In this document: piece by piece, positions 1 through 10,086 of the stretch
Layout of the letters: every line of letters starts with the position of its first letter
Numbering within the stretch: position 1 is the first letter of the stretch
NCBI GenBank assembly: GCA_013350335.1
Contig: CM023540.1
Location: forward strand, 60,302,962-60,366,961
Direction of reading: 5' to 3'
Source: Chimonanthus salicifolius
Taxonomy: Eukaryota > Streptophyta > Magnoliopsida > Laurales > Calycanthaceae
DNA length: 64,000 bases
Notes under the pieces: model-generated
The model's input: the letters and a program-made list of their open reading frames with translations, nothing else
The model's database searches: none
What the model was told of the DNA's origin: nothing
Translations under genes and position numbers: made by a program

Positions 1-452
1 TTGCTTCTAGTTTGATTTTATTTTCATAAATCATCTATTGAAGTAGATTAAAGCATGGTGCTTGACCCACTATAAAAAATAGAGAGATAATGACATAGAC
101 CAGGGTAGGTCGAACCTTTCAAAATAGTAGGGATTGGGTGAAATTCCCAGTCAATCGAGTTAGGTGGAATTCGTGCTCTATTTGTGAGGGTGTAATTCCC
201 CACAAAGTGAATTGGGTGTTTGCCTTTCGTTGTTCTGATTTCATTTGTATTTGCACTCTCTTATCACACAACACTTGATTAATCTTGTTTTCCCGCTGCT
301 TATTGTTTTGATTAATCAAGAATTTTGAAAAAGGCCGTTAAAATTGGAATTCCCTATTCCCCCCCACCACACCCCCGCCGCCCCCCCCCTTCTTCCCTCT
401 CCCCCGCTTCCCCTCTAGGGTCAATCTTGTTCTAGCACATCGGTAACTTTTA
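1..452 (+). mobile_element. Ty1/copia (Sirevirus-like) LTR, 3' part, cut by window edge
   Basis: The sequence matches the 3' halves of the LTRs at 16535-16708 and 51320-51986: the same TATAAAAAA-containing block, the repeated 'GGTGGAATTC' leader words, a C-rich tract and the closing 'CTAGGGTCAATC...TTCTAGCAC'. It ends a few bases before a primer-binding site. The LTR start lies outside the window. The family assignment rests on shared LTR words and on the gag downstream; the LTR call is firm, the Sirevirus assignment moderate. Confidence 0.75.
360..391. repeat. C-rich tract near LTR end
   Basis: Runs of C broken by A or G lie about 60 bp before the LTR end. Equivalent C tracts (or G tracts on the opposite orientation) sit at the same place in the other Sirevirus-like LTRs, at 2414-2436, 10138-10155, 11663-11680, 18697-18706 and 51895-51917, so the tract is a family character. 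Confidence 0.8.
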
Positions 453-454
453 AT

Positions 455-466
455 TGATATCAGAGC
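455..466 (+). other. Degenerate primer-binding site (tRNA-iMet)
   Basis: TGATATCAGAGC differs by one base from TGGTATCAGAGC, the complement of the plant initiator tRNA-Met 3' end. It lies directly after the LTR end and marks the start of the internal region. Confidence 0.75.
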
Positions 467-575
467 CTTGTACTCTGCATAAGGATCTAATCATCCAAGT
501 TGATCCGTGCCAGGACCATGTCTCTTGTTAAAAGACTAACCTTGTCCAAATTTCTATTTTTTTGCATATACAAAA

Positions 576-1109
576 ATGGTTTCATGGAAATCAAACATGG
601 AAAAAATCTTGGTTTCACTTAATGAAAATGTTAAAACGTCCATGGATGGACCCAATGCAATGGAATTGAATAGTGAAACTGAGGAAGATGTTAGGATTTC
701 TATCCAAGATGAGTTTATTGAAAAGTTTTGGGTAACCTTGGATAGTTCAATGGAAGACTCCACCTTTCATAACCAATTGGAGAATCATGAGAGAGGTGGA
801 AATTTTAAATGTTTTATTGCTTCCATTGTTAATGACCAAGAGGGATCTTCTAGTGAAGAGGATAATGTAGAGGATCTTGAAGAGGAAGATGACCTCCAAG
901 AATCCTTCAATGCCTTGTATTTAGAGAGTATAAGATTAGCAAAGGATTTTGATAAGATAAAAATTGAGAATGCCAAACTCTTTAGCCAACTTCAATGTGC
1001 TAATATGGAAAATGATCTTCGCTCATCAAATTTGAAAAATACAAATGATGAAATCTTGAATTTGAGAGAAAATCAAAATTTGCTTAAAGGAAAATTAAAA
1101 GTTTTTTAA
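576..1109 (+). pseudogene. Sirevirus-like gag fragment
   Basis: A 177-residue open frame. The first 40 residues resemble the DUF4219/UBN2 start of copia gag (VSWKSNMEKILVSLNENV). Residues 85-105 form a Ser/Glu/Asp-rich acidic stretch, followed by a Leu/Lys/Glu/Asn-rich segment to the end that is likely coiled coil, as in Sirevirus gag. The family's own start appears to be an ATG near 519 in another frame (MSLVKRL...), so the N-terminus is frameshifted. No CCHC knuckle, protease or pol follows: the frame stops at 1107 and the next 800 bp give only short pieces. In the virus-like particle, gag would package the element RNA. This copy cannot produce a complete protein. Confidence 0.7.
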
Positions 1110-2377
1110 AATGAAAACGTAAAGCTAAATGAAGTTGGAAAATGTCTTGGAGATAAAAATGTTTAGAATCTCAAGACATGGTTACCTAAGGAACTCAAAT
1201 TTTGGAAGAATCTATTATGGTTAAACCGCATTGTGATTGGCATAGTCTTGGACGTTCTCAATCTACCCAAAGAGACCCATGAACCAATCCAAAAGAAGTA
1301 AAAGCCACACCACACACACTTCTATAGTAAAATCCTTTTATTGACCGGGCACTTCAAGTATGAGCACAAAATAAAAAAGTTGCAGGTTAAAACAAAGGTG
1401 GCTTATGGTTCTTCTCCAAGAACAAAGAAAAGAAAGCATGAGGTGTTGGAAATTCACGCATTTCAAAGAACAAGGTAAATTATTTTGATTGTGTGAATTT
1501 GCCTAGGAAAAACTATGCACCTCATCACACACATCATCCCTACATTGTAAAATCTAAAAGAGATAAGTTCAGACCTCCTTATATTATGAATAGGAAGACT
1601 AAAAGGAGTGTCTTGTCTCAAACCTCCGGAATTGGGCCAAATGTTTAATATGGTAGAATTAAATTGCCCAAAGTCCAAGGATTTGAGAGAAAATGTCCGG
1701 ATGAAAATTTCATATAGATCCCCAACGGATAGGACCTTGTTCATGCCCTACATTGGTGTAAGACTTGAGCTTAATTGGAGTATCTACAGACCAAATGTAG
1801 TTGAACTCAATCTTTGTACATGTGATTTCAAACAACCCTTGTTTTATGGCATGGCACATTTGACTCTTTCAAGCACTTGATTGTACTTGTCTGGCTATAA
1901 TATTAATCTTGCTTGAAGTATCATAGAGTTGTTGACTTACATTCCAAGTCCTAAAGTTGTAAACTTAGATGTGTTAAGACTCAACATTGAGTGTATCTCA
2001 TTTAACACGTGCTTGGAATCTTAGTTGATATCTTGCTTTCATTCCATGTACTATATTGGTATATACTTTGTGGATTGAATAATGTGCAAGATGTGTTCAT
2101 GCATTGCATTTCTTATTGGTAAAATCATTTTGTGCCATGTTCTACTTATATATGTGCATGCATTATATGTTTTTCCATCTCTGAACATAAAATTGGTAGT
2201 ATCTCTTTTTGGGAGTTGATCTTGTGCACATACATTATGTTATTTCATTCCATGTTCCAAAATTGTGAATCTCCTGTGGAATCATCTTTGCTTCATTCTT
2301 GTGAATGGTATTGATGATCCAAATGTGATCATATGTTCAAAACATAATCCACTTTCATACAGAGAGTCCCATTATCC
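1110..2377 (+). mobile_element. Degenerate copia internal region
   Basis: No credible gene. About 1490-1760 in frame + reads as broken gag/pre-protease sequence with stops. 2040-2340 resembles non-coding internal sequence of the two non-autonomous elements (compare 'TTATTTCATTCCA...' with 9105-9125 and 52999-53015). The segment ends where an oppositely oriented LTR end begins. Confidence 0.55.
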
Positions 2378-2482
2378 ATGGTGCGAGAACAACATGATTG
2401 ACCCTAGAGTGTTGGGGGGGGGGGGGGGGGGGGGGGAGGGAGAGATAGGTTAATCCCATTTTGTTTAGTATGATAGGGGGAT
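2378..2482 (-). mobile_element. Sirevirus-like LTR 3' end, minus strand, with poly-G
   Basis: 'AGAACAACATGATTGACCCT' is the reverse complement of the LTR end seen at 405-435 and 51940-51965. A pure run of 23 G (2414-2436) follows, matching the C tract of the sister LTRs. It probably belongs to the same minus-strand LTR whose start lies at 5166-5252, separated by the Tekay-type LTR fragment; the middle of this LTR is missing. Confidence 0.65.
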
Positions 2483-3317
2483 CGCGTCCATGGTCCGTTC
2501 CATTCCCTGTACCATCATCTAAAGTAGAAGTAGGGCGTTAGTCAACGCGTCCAGTAGGTATTCCGAGTAGGGTCAAACACATGGATTAGTATAAAAATAG
2601 AATAGATACATAATATCAAATCATGCTAAAACAATGCCATGCCATGGGTGTCATATACCATGACTTTCCCACCCATCAGCCATATCTCAAAAATACATAG
2701 ATAATCCTCTTGATGAACTAGCCACATCAAGGTATTCATTGTCATGACTCCCCACGTATGCCTTATCAGTCCCACCGAACGGAGCGTGGACTCCTCTTTC
2801 ATTTCAAACATCATATACCATTTCTCAATCGGAATCAGTGCGGATCCCTCCCCACGTTTGTTTGTCGGATACCCCGAATGGAGCGTGGACTCCTCTCATA
2901 TGTTCCCTCCCATGCCATGCATGAGATGTGAGTGCAAACATGCTATTTCATATTAAACATAATAGCATTGAAATTCCATCCTTAAAACATATGCATTTGA
3001 TACCAAAAATAGATCATCAAACATGGAAATAAAAAACCATACATATACATAGTCCAAGTGTTTCAACATGGTAGGAATCCTACCCACGTCCAAGTATTAT
3101 ATCATTGCGTTTTCGCCAAAACAGATCACTGATCACGTCAAAGCCGATCGTACACCCGTTCGTGAAATCCCGTTACCTTAAATTAATTCCACCATACAAA
3201 ATAGTTAAATTAATTATTTAATTAATTTAAACCATTCCTTGCCTCCTTCCAATTAAACTTAACCATTTGGAAAAGAAGGATTATATGAAAACTTTATTTT
3301 TAAAAACAGTCAATCAC

Positions 3318-3500
3318 CCGTCTGCAGTCCATCCTGCGGATGGCAGAAACCCATCCGCAGACGGTAGACACCCATCCTCAGACCATCCAACCCGTCCGCA
3401 GAAAATCCATGTCTAGTTTATTATCCGTCTGCCGAAGGTCGAAACCCGTCTCGTGGACGATAAAGACCCATCCGCGGACGGTGATACCCGTCCTGCCAAC
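3318..3500. repeat. GACGG/CCGTC repeat cluster
   Basis: Dense, irregularly spaced copies of CCGTCTGC, CGCAGACGG, CCCGTC and GCGGACGG. Many form short imperfect palindromes. The same cluster recurs in the other Tekay LTRs at 32575-33170, 40905-41070 and 44255-44500. Confidence 0.85.
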
Positions 3501-4225
3501 AGTGTCATCCGAAATCAATCCTCATTTTATTTGATGTTTAGCTTGTCCTTTCCTTATGAAATTTATTTTGTATATTCAACATATCTAATGTCATCCATTA
3601 ATCATGTATAAACATAGTCCTTATTATCACAGCTCATTTGTACAACTTATCTTGCCCACCAACAAGGTTAGGGTCTTTTCATTTCATTCCAATCGCTTAA
3701 CCATCTTCTTGGATGGGTTTTTCTTTTACATTCTCTGGCCCATAATATTTGGCCAATCTTTTCAATCCAATATGGAACCCCTTGGTTTCGGCCATTCCAT
3801 AGCCGAAACCATGGTTCCCTTAGCTTTTTTTTAATCAATAAGCCCTCGTTAAACATTACATACCTATTCCGCGTCTCCTCCGTTTCTTTAGGTCTGATCT
3901 TGCTCTTCCGACCTTTTCCTTCCTTAGTCCTTCTTCTTCCTCCAAGTCTAGAGTAATGTGTGAGAGAGAGAGAGAGAGATGAAACCTCCTTGTCCTTCAA
4001 TGGAGCATTTGGCCAAGGTGTCGATTGAGAGAGGGAGAAAATGAGATGAAAATCTCTATGGATCGGCCAAGGTGGTGTAGTTTGAGAGAGGGAGTGAGAG
4101 AGATAGGAGTGGAGATGAGATTTCTTTTGCTCAAGAGGGAGGGAGAGAGGATCGGCCAAGGAGGGTTTTGGTGGTTTGTGTCTTTTGTCTAGCCCTAGCC
4201 TCCCAACCACCCACATTAAGGTGTG

Positions 4226-4606
4226 GTCTTTCCCATGTGTCCTTGGTCAACAAGAAGACACATGGCTTACACTTGGGGCTTTGTCTTTCCCATGTGTCCC
4301 AACCAAGGAGACACATGGCTTACACTTGGGGCTTGGTCTTTCCCATGTTGGGAAGGAGACACATGGCTTACACTTGGGGCTTGGTCCTTCCCATGTGTCC
4401 CAACCAAGTAGACACATGGTTTACACTTGGGGCTTGGCTTTCCCATGTGTCCCAACCAAGGAGACACATGGCTTACCCTTGGCGCTTGGTCTTTCCCATG
4501 TGTCCCAACCAAGTAGACACATGGCTTACCCTTGGGGCTCAGTCTTTCCCATGTGTCCCAACCAAGGAGACACATGGCTTACACTTGAGGCTTGGTCTTT
4601 CCCATT
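4226..4606. repeat. 53-bp hairpin minisatellite, about 7 units
   Basis: Seven tandem units of about 53 bp, the third one shortened. Each holds an inverted repeat, CCATGTGTC then about 11 nt then GACACATGG, followed by 'CTTACACTTGGGGCTTGGTC'. The Tekay LTRs at 33898-33952 and 44818-44875 carry only one unit, so the array expanded in this copy. Open frames across it (4168-4731 and others) are periodic by-products of the repeat. Confidence 0.9.
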
Positions 4607-4779
4607 CAACTCAATCCCAATTCACTTTGACTCACTTAATTTTCTTGAACTCGTTTCCATATAACTCAAATGATTTTAATTTCCAACTCAATATAATTCA
4701 ACTCACCCCATTTGAACTCACCCATGGTTGACCAAGTCAACCATGGTAGCCGACCATGCATGTTACCTCAGACCATTCG

Positions 4780-4859
4780 CCACCTCACTTGATGAGGTGG
4801 ATTTGGGTCCCACTTGGCCATGCCACCTCATACACATGCCACCTCACTTGATGAGGTGG
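4780..4859. repeat. Twin CCACCTCA/TGAGGTGG hairpins
   Basis: Two perfect 8-bp inverted repeats with a 5-nt CTTGA loop, at 4780-4800 and 4839-4859. The pair is conserved in both Tekay LTRs (34294-34314 and 34364-34384; 48667-48687 and 48737-48757). Confidence 0.85.
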
Positions 4860-5165
4860 ATCCCATGTCTTGGGTCTTAATTGGGTACATGACCGAATTA
4901 AATTAATCCCTTACCCATTTACTTCCCAAAATCCATTCACTTTGACCCATTGGTCCCAATTGGGTAATTGACCCATTTAATTACACTTACCCACTTATTT
5001 TTCATTCAAACTTTATCCATGACCCGTTGGGTCATAATTGGGCTATTGACCCAATTCTTACCCATTTAAAATCCATTTCATCCATAAGTCTTAAATTCAA
5101 CAAATTAAACAATTTAAATAGTCAAAATCCAATATATTATTGCATTGAAAAATTCGAGATGTTAT

Positions 5166-5252
5166 ATTGGGTCTTCAAGCTTCTACCAAGTGCGTCTTTC
5201 TGAGTCATGGAATTGACAAACTTAGGGACTTGGCCAATCCGAGGCACTAACA
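5166..5252 (-). mobile_element. Start of Sirevirus-like 3' LTR, minus strand
   Basis: Read on the minus strand it begins TGTTAGTGCC and continues like the LTR starts at 50112 and 55861 (TTGTCAATTCCATGACTC, AGAAGCTTGAAGACTCAA). Only 87 bp remain before the Tekay-type LTR fragment. An adjoining polypurine tract (reverse complement of AATCTCCCCC at 5252-5261) confirms this as the 3' LTR edge. Confidence 0.8.
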
Positions 5253-6410
5253 ATCTCCCCCAATGTCAATTTCAAGACAAAACCTAAAAGCTAACCCATT
5301 TACAGTCCCTCCCTTTTTTCATCTCATTTGAATACAAAATATTACATTGATTACATGTACATATTCAAATTGGAAACAAGACCATGATCTTCGCATATTC
5401 TTGTTCAACTTGCATCATATCATTTTACTATTCAAGTACACAAGCAAACTACACTAGAAAATCAATAGAGGGTTAGTCCCTAAACATAAATATGCATTCA
5501 TGGACTAAACAAGATTTGTATTCAAGCTCTCCCATATTCCCTGATTTCCTAGTGACCAACAGTACCTGTAACTTATACAAGCTATCAGTGTTGAGAAGAT
5601 TTCTCCCCCAATCTTCTTGAGTTTGATCTCCCATACTCCGAGCATAGACATTCTTCCTATGTCCATTGACTTTGATTTCTTTTAACTTATACTAATTTCT
5701 CCCCTATTTTGTCTTTCATTTGAAAAAAAATTGTAAGCAGACATCGATGTTTAAGCACTCCCCCATGTTCTTGCATTCAATGCTTAACTAAGTTATGCTC
5801 CAACTCATGGTTCTCCCATATGGTTCAATGCACACTTTTCGTGCATTAAGGATTTTTTGCCCCTGCACAAGCTAAGTTCCAGCTTAGTTAATTTCTTCCA
5901 TGAGTCAGGCTAATGTCCTGCCTTCCCTAGAGTCTTCTCCCCCATTCTCCTAGCTATCTTTTGTTAGCTTCTTTGACTCATCTCCATTATGGAGTAAGCT
6001 ATATTTTCTAGCTTCTTTAGATCCTTTCCCCAAAAACGTAGTTGCCTCTAAGTTTATTTTCCATCAAGCTTGTATTCACCTTCCTCCATAGACTGTCATG
6101 ACCAATGACATGAGTTAACTAGCAAAAATTTTGTGCTCTCCAAAACTCCAAGGTGTGTGCAATTTTTTCAGACCGATTCCTATTTCTCTCAACAATCTGC
6201 ATGTTAGTCAATTTAACAAAATCCATGTTAACACTAGACATGAGATAGAAGGCATTTCATCAAATTAACACACACATACAAAATCAAGCCATATCATTTC
6301 ATTGATAGCAAAATAGTACATATGGTTTGGAGTGGGGGATAACATGGATGTGCAGTTTTAATACTAAAACTATAGTTTTTCCAAAATACAAACTATGAAA
6401 AACTATCCGA

Positions 6411-6825
6411 AACAAAGCTATCCGGAGGAGGTGATGTTGGAGGGGAAGGGGATTTTCGTCGGGTACTCTTTTTGAGTCCTTCCATGAATGTGGAGTGGTT
6501 TTGAATTGATTCATTCATGGAGGTTGCAAAGTCTCCAATCTTTCTTTCCAATTCCTGACGTTTTTCAAGAAGAAATATGTTCTCCTTTTAAGAGTTCTAT
6601 CAGATTCGATTTTTGCATCTTCCATCTGCTCTTTTCTTTTCTCCTCTCTTTTGTTACTAGTAACAGGTCTCCTCATAGCTGTATCCTCATCACTGCTTGA
6701 TTCTACTGAAGGAGATAAGATTGCACAGAACTTTCCTAACCAATGAGAATCATAAAAACTCGTGATTTTCAATCTACTAATGGAGGAAGAACCAGAAGCC
6801 CTCTGTTTTTCCAGCAAGGAGACGC
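6411..6825 (-). pseudogene. Accessory ORF of the non-autonomous element (degenerate)
   Basis: The first frame (to about 6515) has a Ser/Asp-rich segment (VESSSDEDTAMRR) and a Lys/Glu/Arg-rich helix (SNKREEKRKEQMEDAKIESD). After a frameshift near 6590 another frame continues with EKRQELERKIGDFATSMNES, likely coiled coil, and a tail SPSPPTSPPPDSF that ends at a stop near 6411. The sister element has the same tail (SPSPPASPPLDGSP near 54528-54570), and the duplicated unit repeats the upstream part at about 7720-8120, beginning MTRDKLTVIIVSSDSEND. I recognise no known domain. A gag-like or Sirevirus 3' accessory gene is an inference. Confidence 0.4.
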
Positions 6826-9095
6826 TCTGAGATGTCCTATCGATAGGTCTAGGGTACGAGAGGAAATGAGAGAAATCGCCAGAGTTGGGGAGGAGGAACG
6901 ACTGATTTTGAAATAATCTATCATTTTCGCAGAAAGAGGCCCTTTTTTAACTTACCCTTTCTGATTCACCGACGGGTCGTGACCAATGACCGACCTGTGT
7001 CGATATGTCGATAAATATCGACCAGTCCTCCTTTTCGATTTTTTCCCCTTCCAGGCAGTGTTCGGATTTCTAACAGTACCGACCTGTATGTTCCTCCGAC
7101 TAGTCTATCCTTCGACTTGGGTTTCTATTGAAGAATACCTGGGTGTTTGTGTGTGTATGTTCTTGTGATGTTCATAATTCATTAAGCTTTGCTTATATAC
7201 ATTTTAATGCCATTGATGATGCATACATTCACACGGCTTCTGTGCTATTTGAAGATTCAACTAAAGATAGGCTCAGACAATGAATAATGGATCTCTCATG
7301 GATCCAATCCAAGATTCTTGAGCACATTTAATTTTCCTATTCCAATATATTGCCCAAGTGTGTGATATCATGAGATGTGGCATTTCCAGGTCTTGGTAAA
7401 ATGCAAGGTGTGCATGAACATAACTCATTCCACATAGTGTATAAGATAACGCATATTGGAATGAGACACATAAATCATACATTTACAATACATTAACCAT
7501 GCATATGGAAATGAAGTATGATGCTACTCACACAACTCTTATGCCGGTTATCATGTTATCACTCAAAACATGATAAACACTTTTACCATTCTTTCAAGTA
7601 TACTCCTAATTCCTTGAAAGAGCTGGTACACAATTGCATTTAATCAACACTTTTGGTAGGTCACACCAAAAATCCATTTAAGGGCATAGAGCATGTTTCA
7701 TTCCACATGCTCTATCTGATTCGGCTTTAGCATATTCCACCTCCTCTATTATTTTCTCCTCTCTTTCCTTACCAGTAGCAGATTTCCTGATAGGTGTATC
7801 CTTATCACTGCTTGCTTCTTATAGAGAAGTGAGACCCTTTCGAGCTTTTCCTTTCCCACTCACTTCTTCTACTCTGGTCGCAACTGAAAAGGTAGGCTCC
7901 TTTATAATCACTCCTCTGGGCTTTCTGGTTAAGGGTGGAGGAATTTCTTATTGCGAGATTTCCACGTGAGAATCTTGACTCGACGGCTTATAGTATTCAG
8001 GAGAGATGAAGATTCTCCTTAAAGCCACTTAGATTTTCAGTTTCTTAGACTGAGTGGCACTATCATTCTCAGAATCAGAGGAGACGATAATGACTGTGAG
8101 CTTGTCCCTTGTCATTTTCAACTACTGGAGACGAAAGGAATGGAACCCCTCTGTTTTTCCGGCGAGACTTCATTTTGATAGGTCCTAACGGCTAATCTAG
8201 GGCACGGGAGGAGTGGAGGAAGTCGTAGAGCTTTAGCTGGAGGGAAACGATGATTTTAAAATGATATATCGTTTTCACAAAAAGAGACCTTTTCAAATTA
8301 CTCTTTCTGATTCACTGACCGGTTGTGACCAACGACCTGTCAGTGTCGACATGTCGATATGTATCGGCCTAACTCCCATTGCAATTTTTCCCCCTTTCAT
8401 ACAGTGTTCTGAAATCTAACAGTACCGACCTGTATGTTCCTCCGACTAGTCTATCCTTCGACACGAGTTTTATTTGAAGGATAACTAGGTATGTGTGTGT
8501 GTGTGTGTGCGCTCTTTGCGATATTCGTAGTTCATCAAGCTTTGCTTATATACCCTTTAATTCCAGTGATGATACATACATTTACAACGTATCTGTGCCA
8601 TTTGAAGATTCAATTCACCCTTCTGAAAATAGGCACAGATCATGGATAACGAATCTCCTTTCTGAATCCAAATCAATCCAAGATTCTTGGACACATTTAA
8701 TTCACCAATTAAAGTACATTACCCAAGTGTGTGATGTCATGAGATGCGGCATTTCGAGGCTTTACCAAGGCAAGGCATGTATGAACATAATTCATTCCAT
8801 ATAATGTACAAATTAGTGTATATTGAAAATGAAACTCAAAGCACACTAGTCATACCTTCATTTCCTATTTTATATGGAAATGAAGTATGATGTTACGCAC
8901 ACAACTCTTATGCCTGTTATCATGTTATTTCCCAAAAACATGATAAATACTTTTACCATTCTTTCAAGTATACTCCAATTCCTTAAAAGAGCTGTTACAT
9001 AAATGGATTTAGACGAACACTTTTGGTAGGTCACACCAAAGATAATCCATTTAAGGGCATAAAGCATGTTTCATGTTTCATTCCACATGAGATTC
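6597..9095. repeat. Tandem duplication of a 1.1-1.4 kb internal segment
   Basis: Unit 1 (about 6597-7710) and unit 2 (about 7715-9095) share in order: 'TCAGATTCGATTTTTGCAT' versus 'TCTGATTCGGCTTTAGCAT', 'GTATCCTCATCACTGCTTG' versus 'GTATCCTTATCACTGCTTG', the 'TCTGATTCACCGAC' versus 'TCTGATTCACTGAC' block, the shared 'CAGTACCGACCTGTATGTTC', 'CATCAAGCTTTGCTTATATA'-like and 'AACTCTTATGCC' blocks, and 'TAAGGGCAT...GCATGTTTCATTCCACATG' at the end. The plus-strand sister element has one copy. Divergence between units indicates an old duplication. Confidence 0.75.
8487..8510. repeat. (GT)n microsatellite
   Basis: A short GT run, 'GTATGTGTGTGTGTGTGTGTG'-like, inside the duplicated internal segment; the other unit (7141-7160) has a weaker GT tract and the sister element has (AC)n at 53639-53661 on the reverse reading. 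Confidence 0.7.
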
Positions 9096-10075
9096 ACTAG
9101 CGTAGGAACTTGGAATGAAACAACATTGTGTATGTGTACCATACACACCCTATATATGAGGTAATGCCCATATTACATTCATTTCCAAAAGATGCACAAA
9201 CACATGGCATATGAAATGAGATAAGTATATTCCAATACAAGAGTGCATACCAACATGTACAACACATATCTTACAATGGATGAATCCGACAATCAAACAA
9301 GAACATGGATCGAATGTAAGATGCCGATTCCAAAAACATGTTTCAAATGTGGTACCAGCAGTGGTATCCATTCACATATTTGAACTTTACATTGTGAGAC
9401 TTGGAATTTAAGTCCACAATCTAGTGATGTCCTTTTATCAAATATGGTCTTTAATCTTCGGTGCCTTCCCATTTGATCTTTTGAATCAAAATTTCCAGAT
9501 TTTGTACCTCGATGTTGGTCTTAAAACATCTCGGTACTTGGCCTTTGTAGGACACTTGGATGCTTCTACCTTCTTCAAGTTTTTTTTTCTCCATCCTCTT
9601 CTTCTCTTAGAAGTTATATCTTGGACTTTATCAATGGATGAACCAATTACCTATAATCTTAGTACACACATTGGTCAAGATAGGTGGTATCATCCATTGG
9701 GCTAAAAGAGTCAATTTTTTCAATGGATTCTTTCAACTTCTTTTGTTGTTTCATATATTTTAAATATGTATAAAGCATGTTATGAAACAACACTGAAGAA
9801 TGCTACAAGAGTATGGTTTACGTGCATAGCCAATTCATCACTAGTCCAAGCAATTTTTGGTCTTTGGGCTGAGTGATCACAGGAAGTTGAGGGTTTATCC
9901 AATACTTCTTCCATAGGCACAAACCACTTTCTATTCACCTATTTCCAACCATGTTTAATGATGACAACATTTCGTCAAAAACAGAGGTTTCGAAACATCA
10001 TGGCTTTTTCCTATAGCCATTGTTAAAGCACAGAACAACTCGGATGGTTAGATCATTTCTCAAGAGCACGTGGCC

Positions 10076-10084
10076 CTGATACCA
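10076..10084 (-). other. Primer-binding site (tRNA-iMet), minus strand
   Basis: CTGATACCA on the plus strand reads TGGTATCAG on the minus strand, two bases from the LTR end (TTTCA). It fixes the orientation of this element as minus. Confidence 0.8.
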
Positions 10085-10086
10085 AT

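Larger units (their letters stand above)
2483..5165 (-). mobile_element. Tekay-type LTR fragment
   Basis: Collinear with the Tekay LTRs at 31378-34680 and 39633-49042, beginning about 445 bp into the plus-strand reading of that LTR ('TCGCGTCCATGG...CATCATCTAAAGTAGAAG') and running to 'GAGATGTTAT', the equivalent of GGATGTTACA at the LTR edge. It shares the GACGG cluster, the TTTCGGCC hairpin at 3783-3813 and the twin DGAGGTGG hairpins. No internal coding region is attached, so it is a truncated solo LTR. It interrupts a Sirevirus-like LTR. Confidence 0.8.
5253..10086 (-). mobile_element. Internal region of non-autonomous Sirevirus-like element
   Basis: Homologous to the plus-strand element internal region at 51987-55860. 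Shared landmarks are the block near 6110-6170 (TGTCATGACCAATGACA; compare 54905-54920), the accessory ORF, the blocks near 9100-9400 and the gag start near the PBS. There is no protease, integrase, RT or RNase H, so it would depend on proteins from an autonomous relative. It is about 1 kb longer than its sister because of a tandem duplication (6597-9095). Several CCCCC-containing tracts at 5250-6040 look like extra polypurine tracts on the minus strand. Confidence 0.65.

Noticed and set aside
2265..2453. 62-codon ORF ending in poly-Gly
   Set aside because: It is created by the G23 homopolymer of an inverted LTR end.
4168..4731. Long overlapping ORFs on both strands with a repeated protein pattern (SFPCVPTKETHGLHLG)
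   Set aside because: They follow exactly the 53-bp minisatellite and occur in several frames; no start context, domain or homologue in the sister LTRs.
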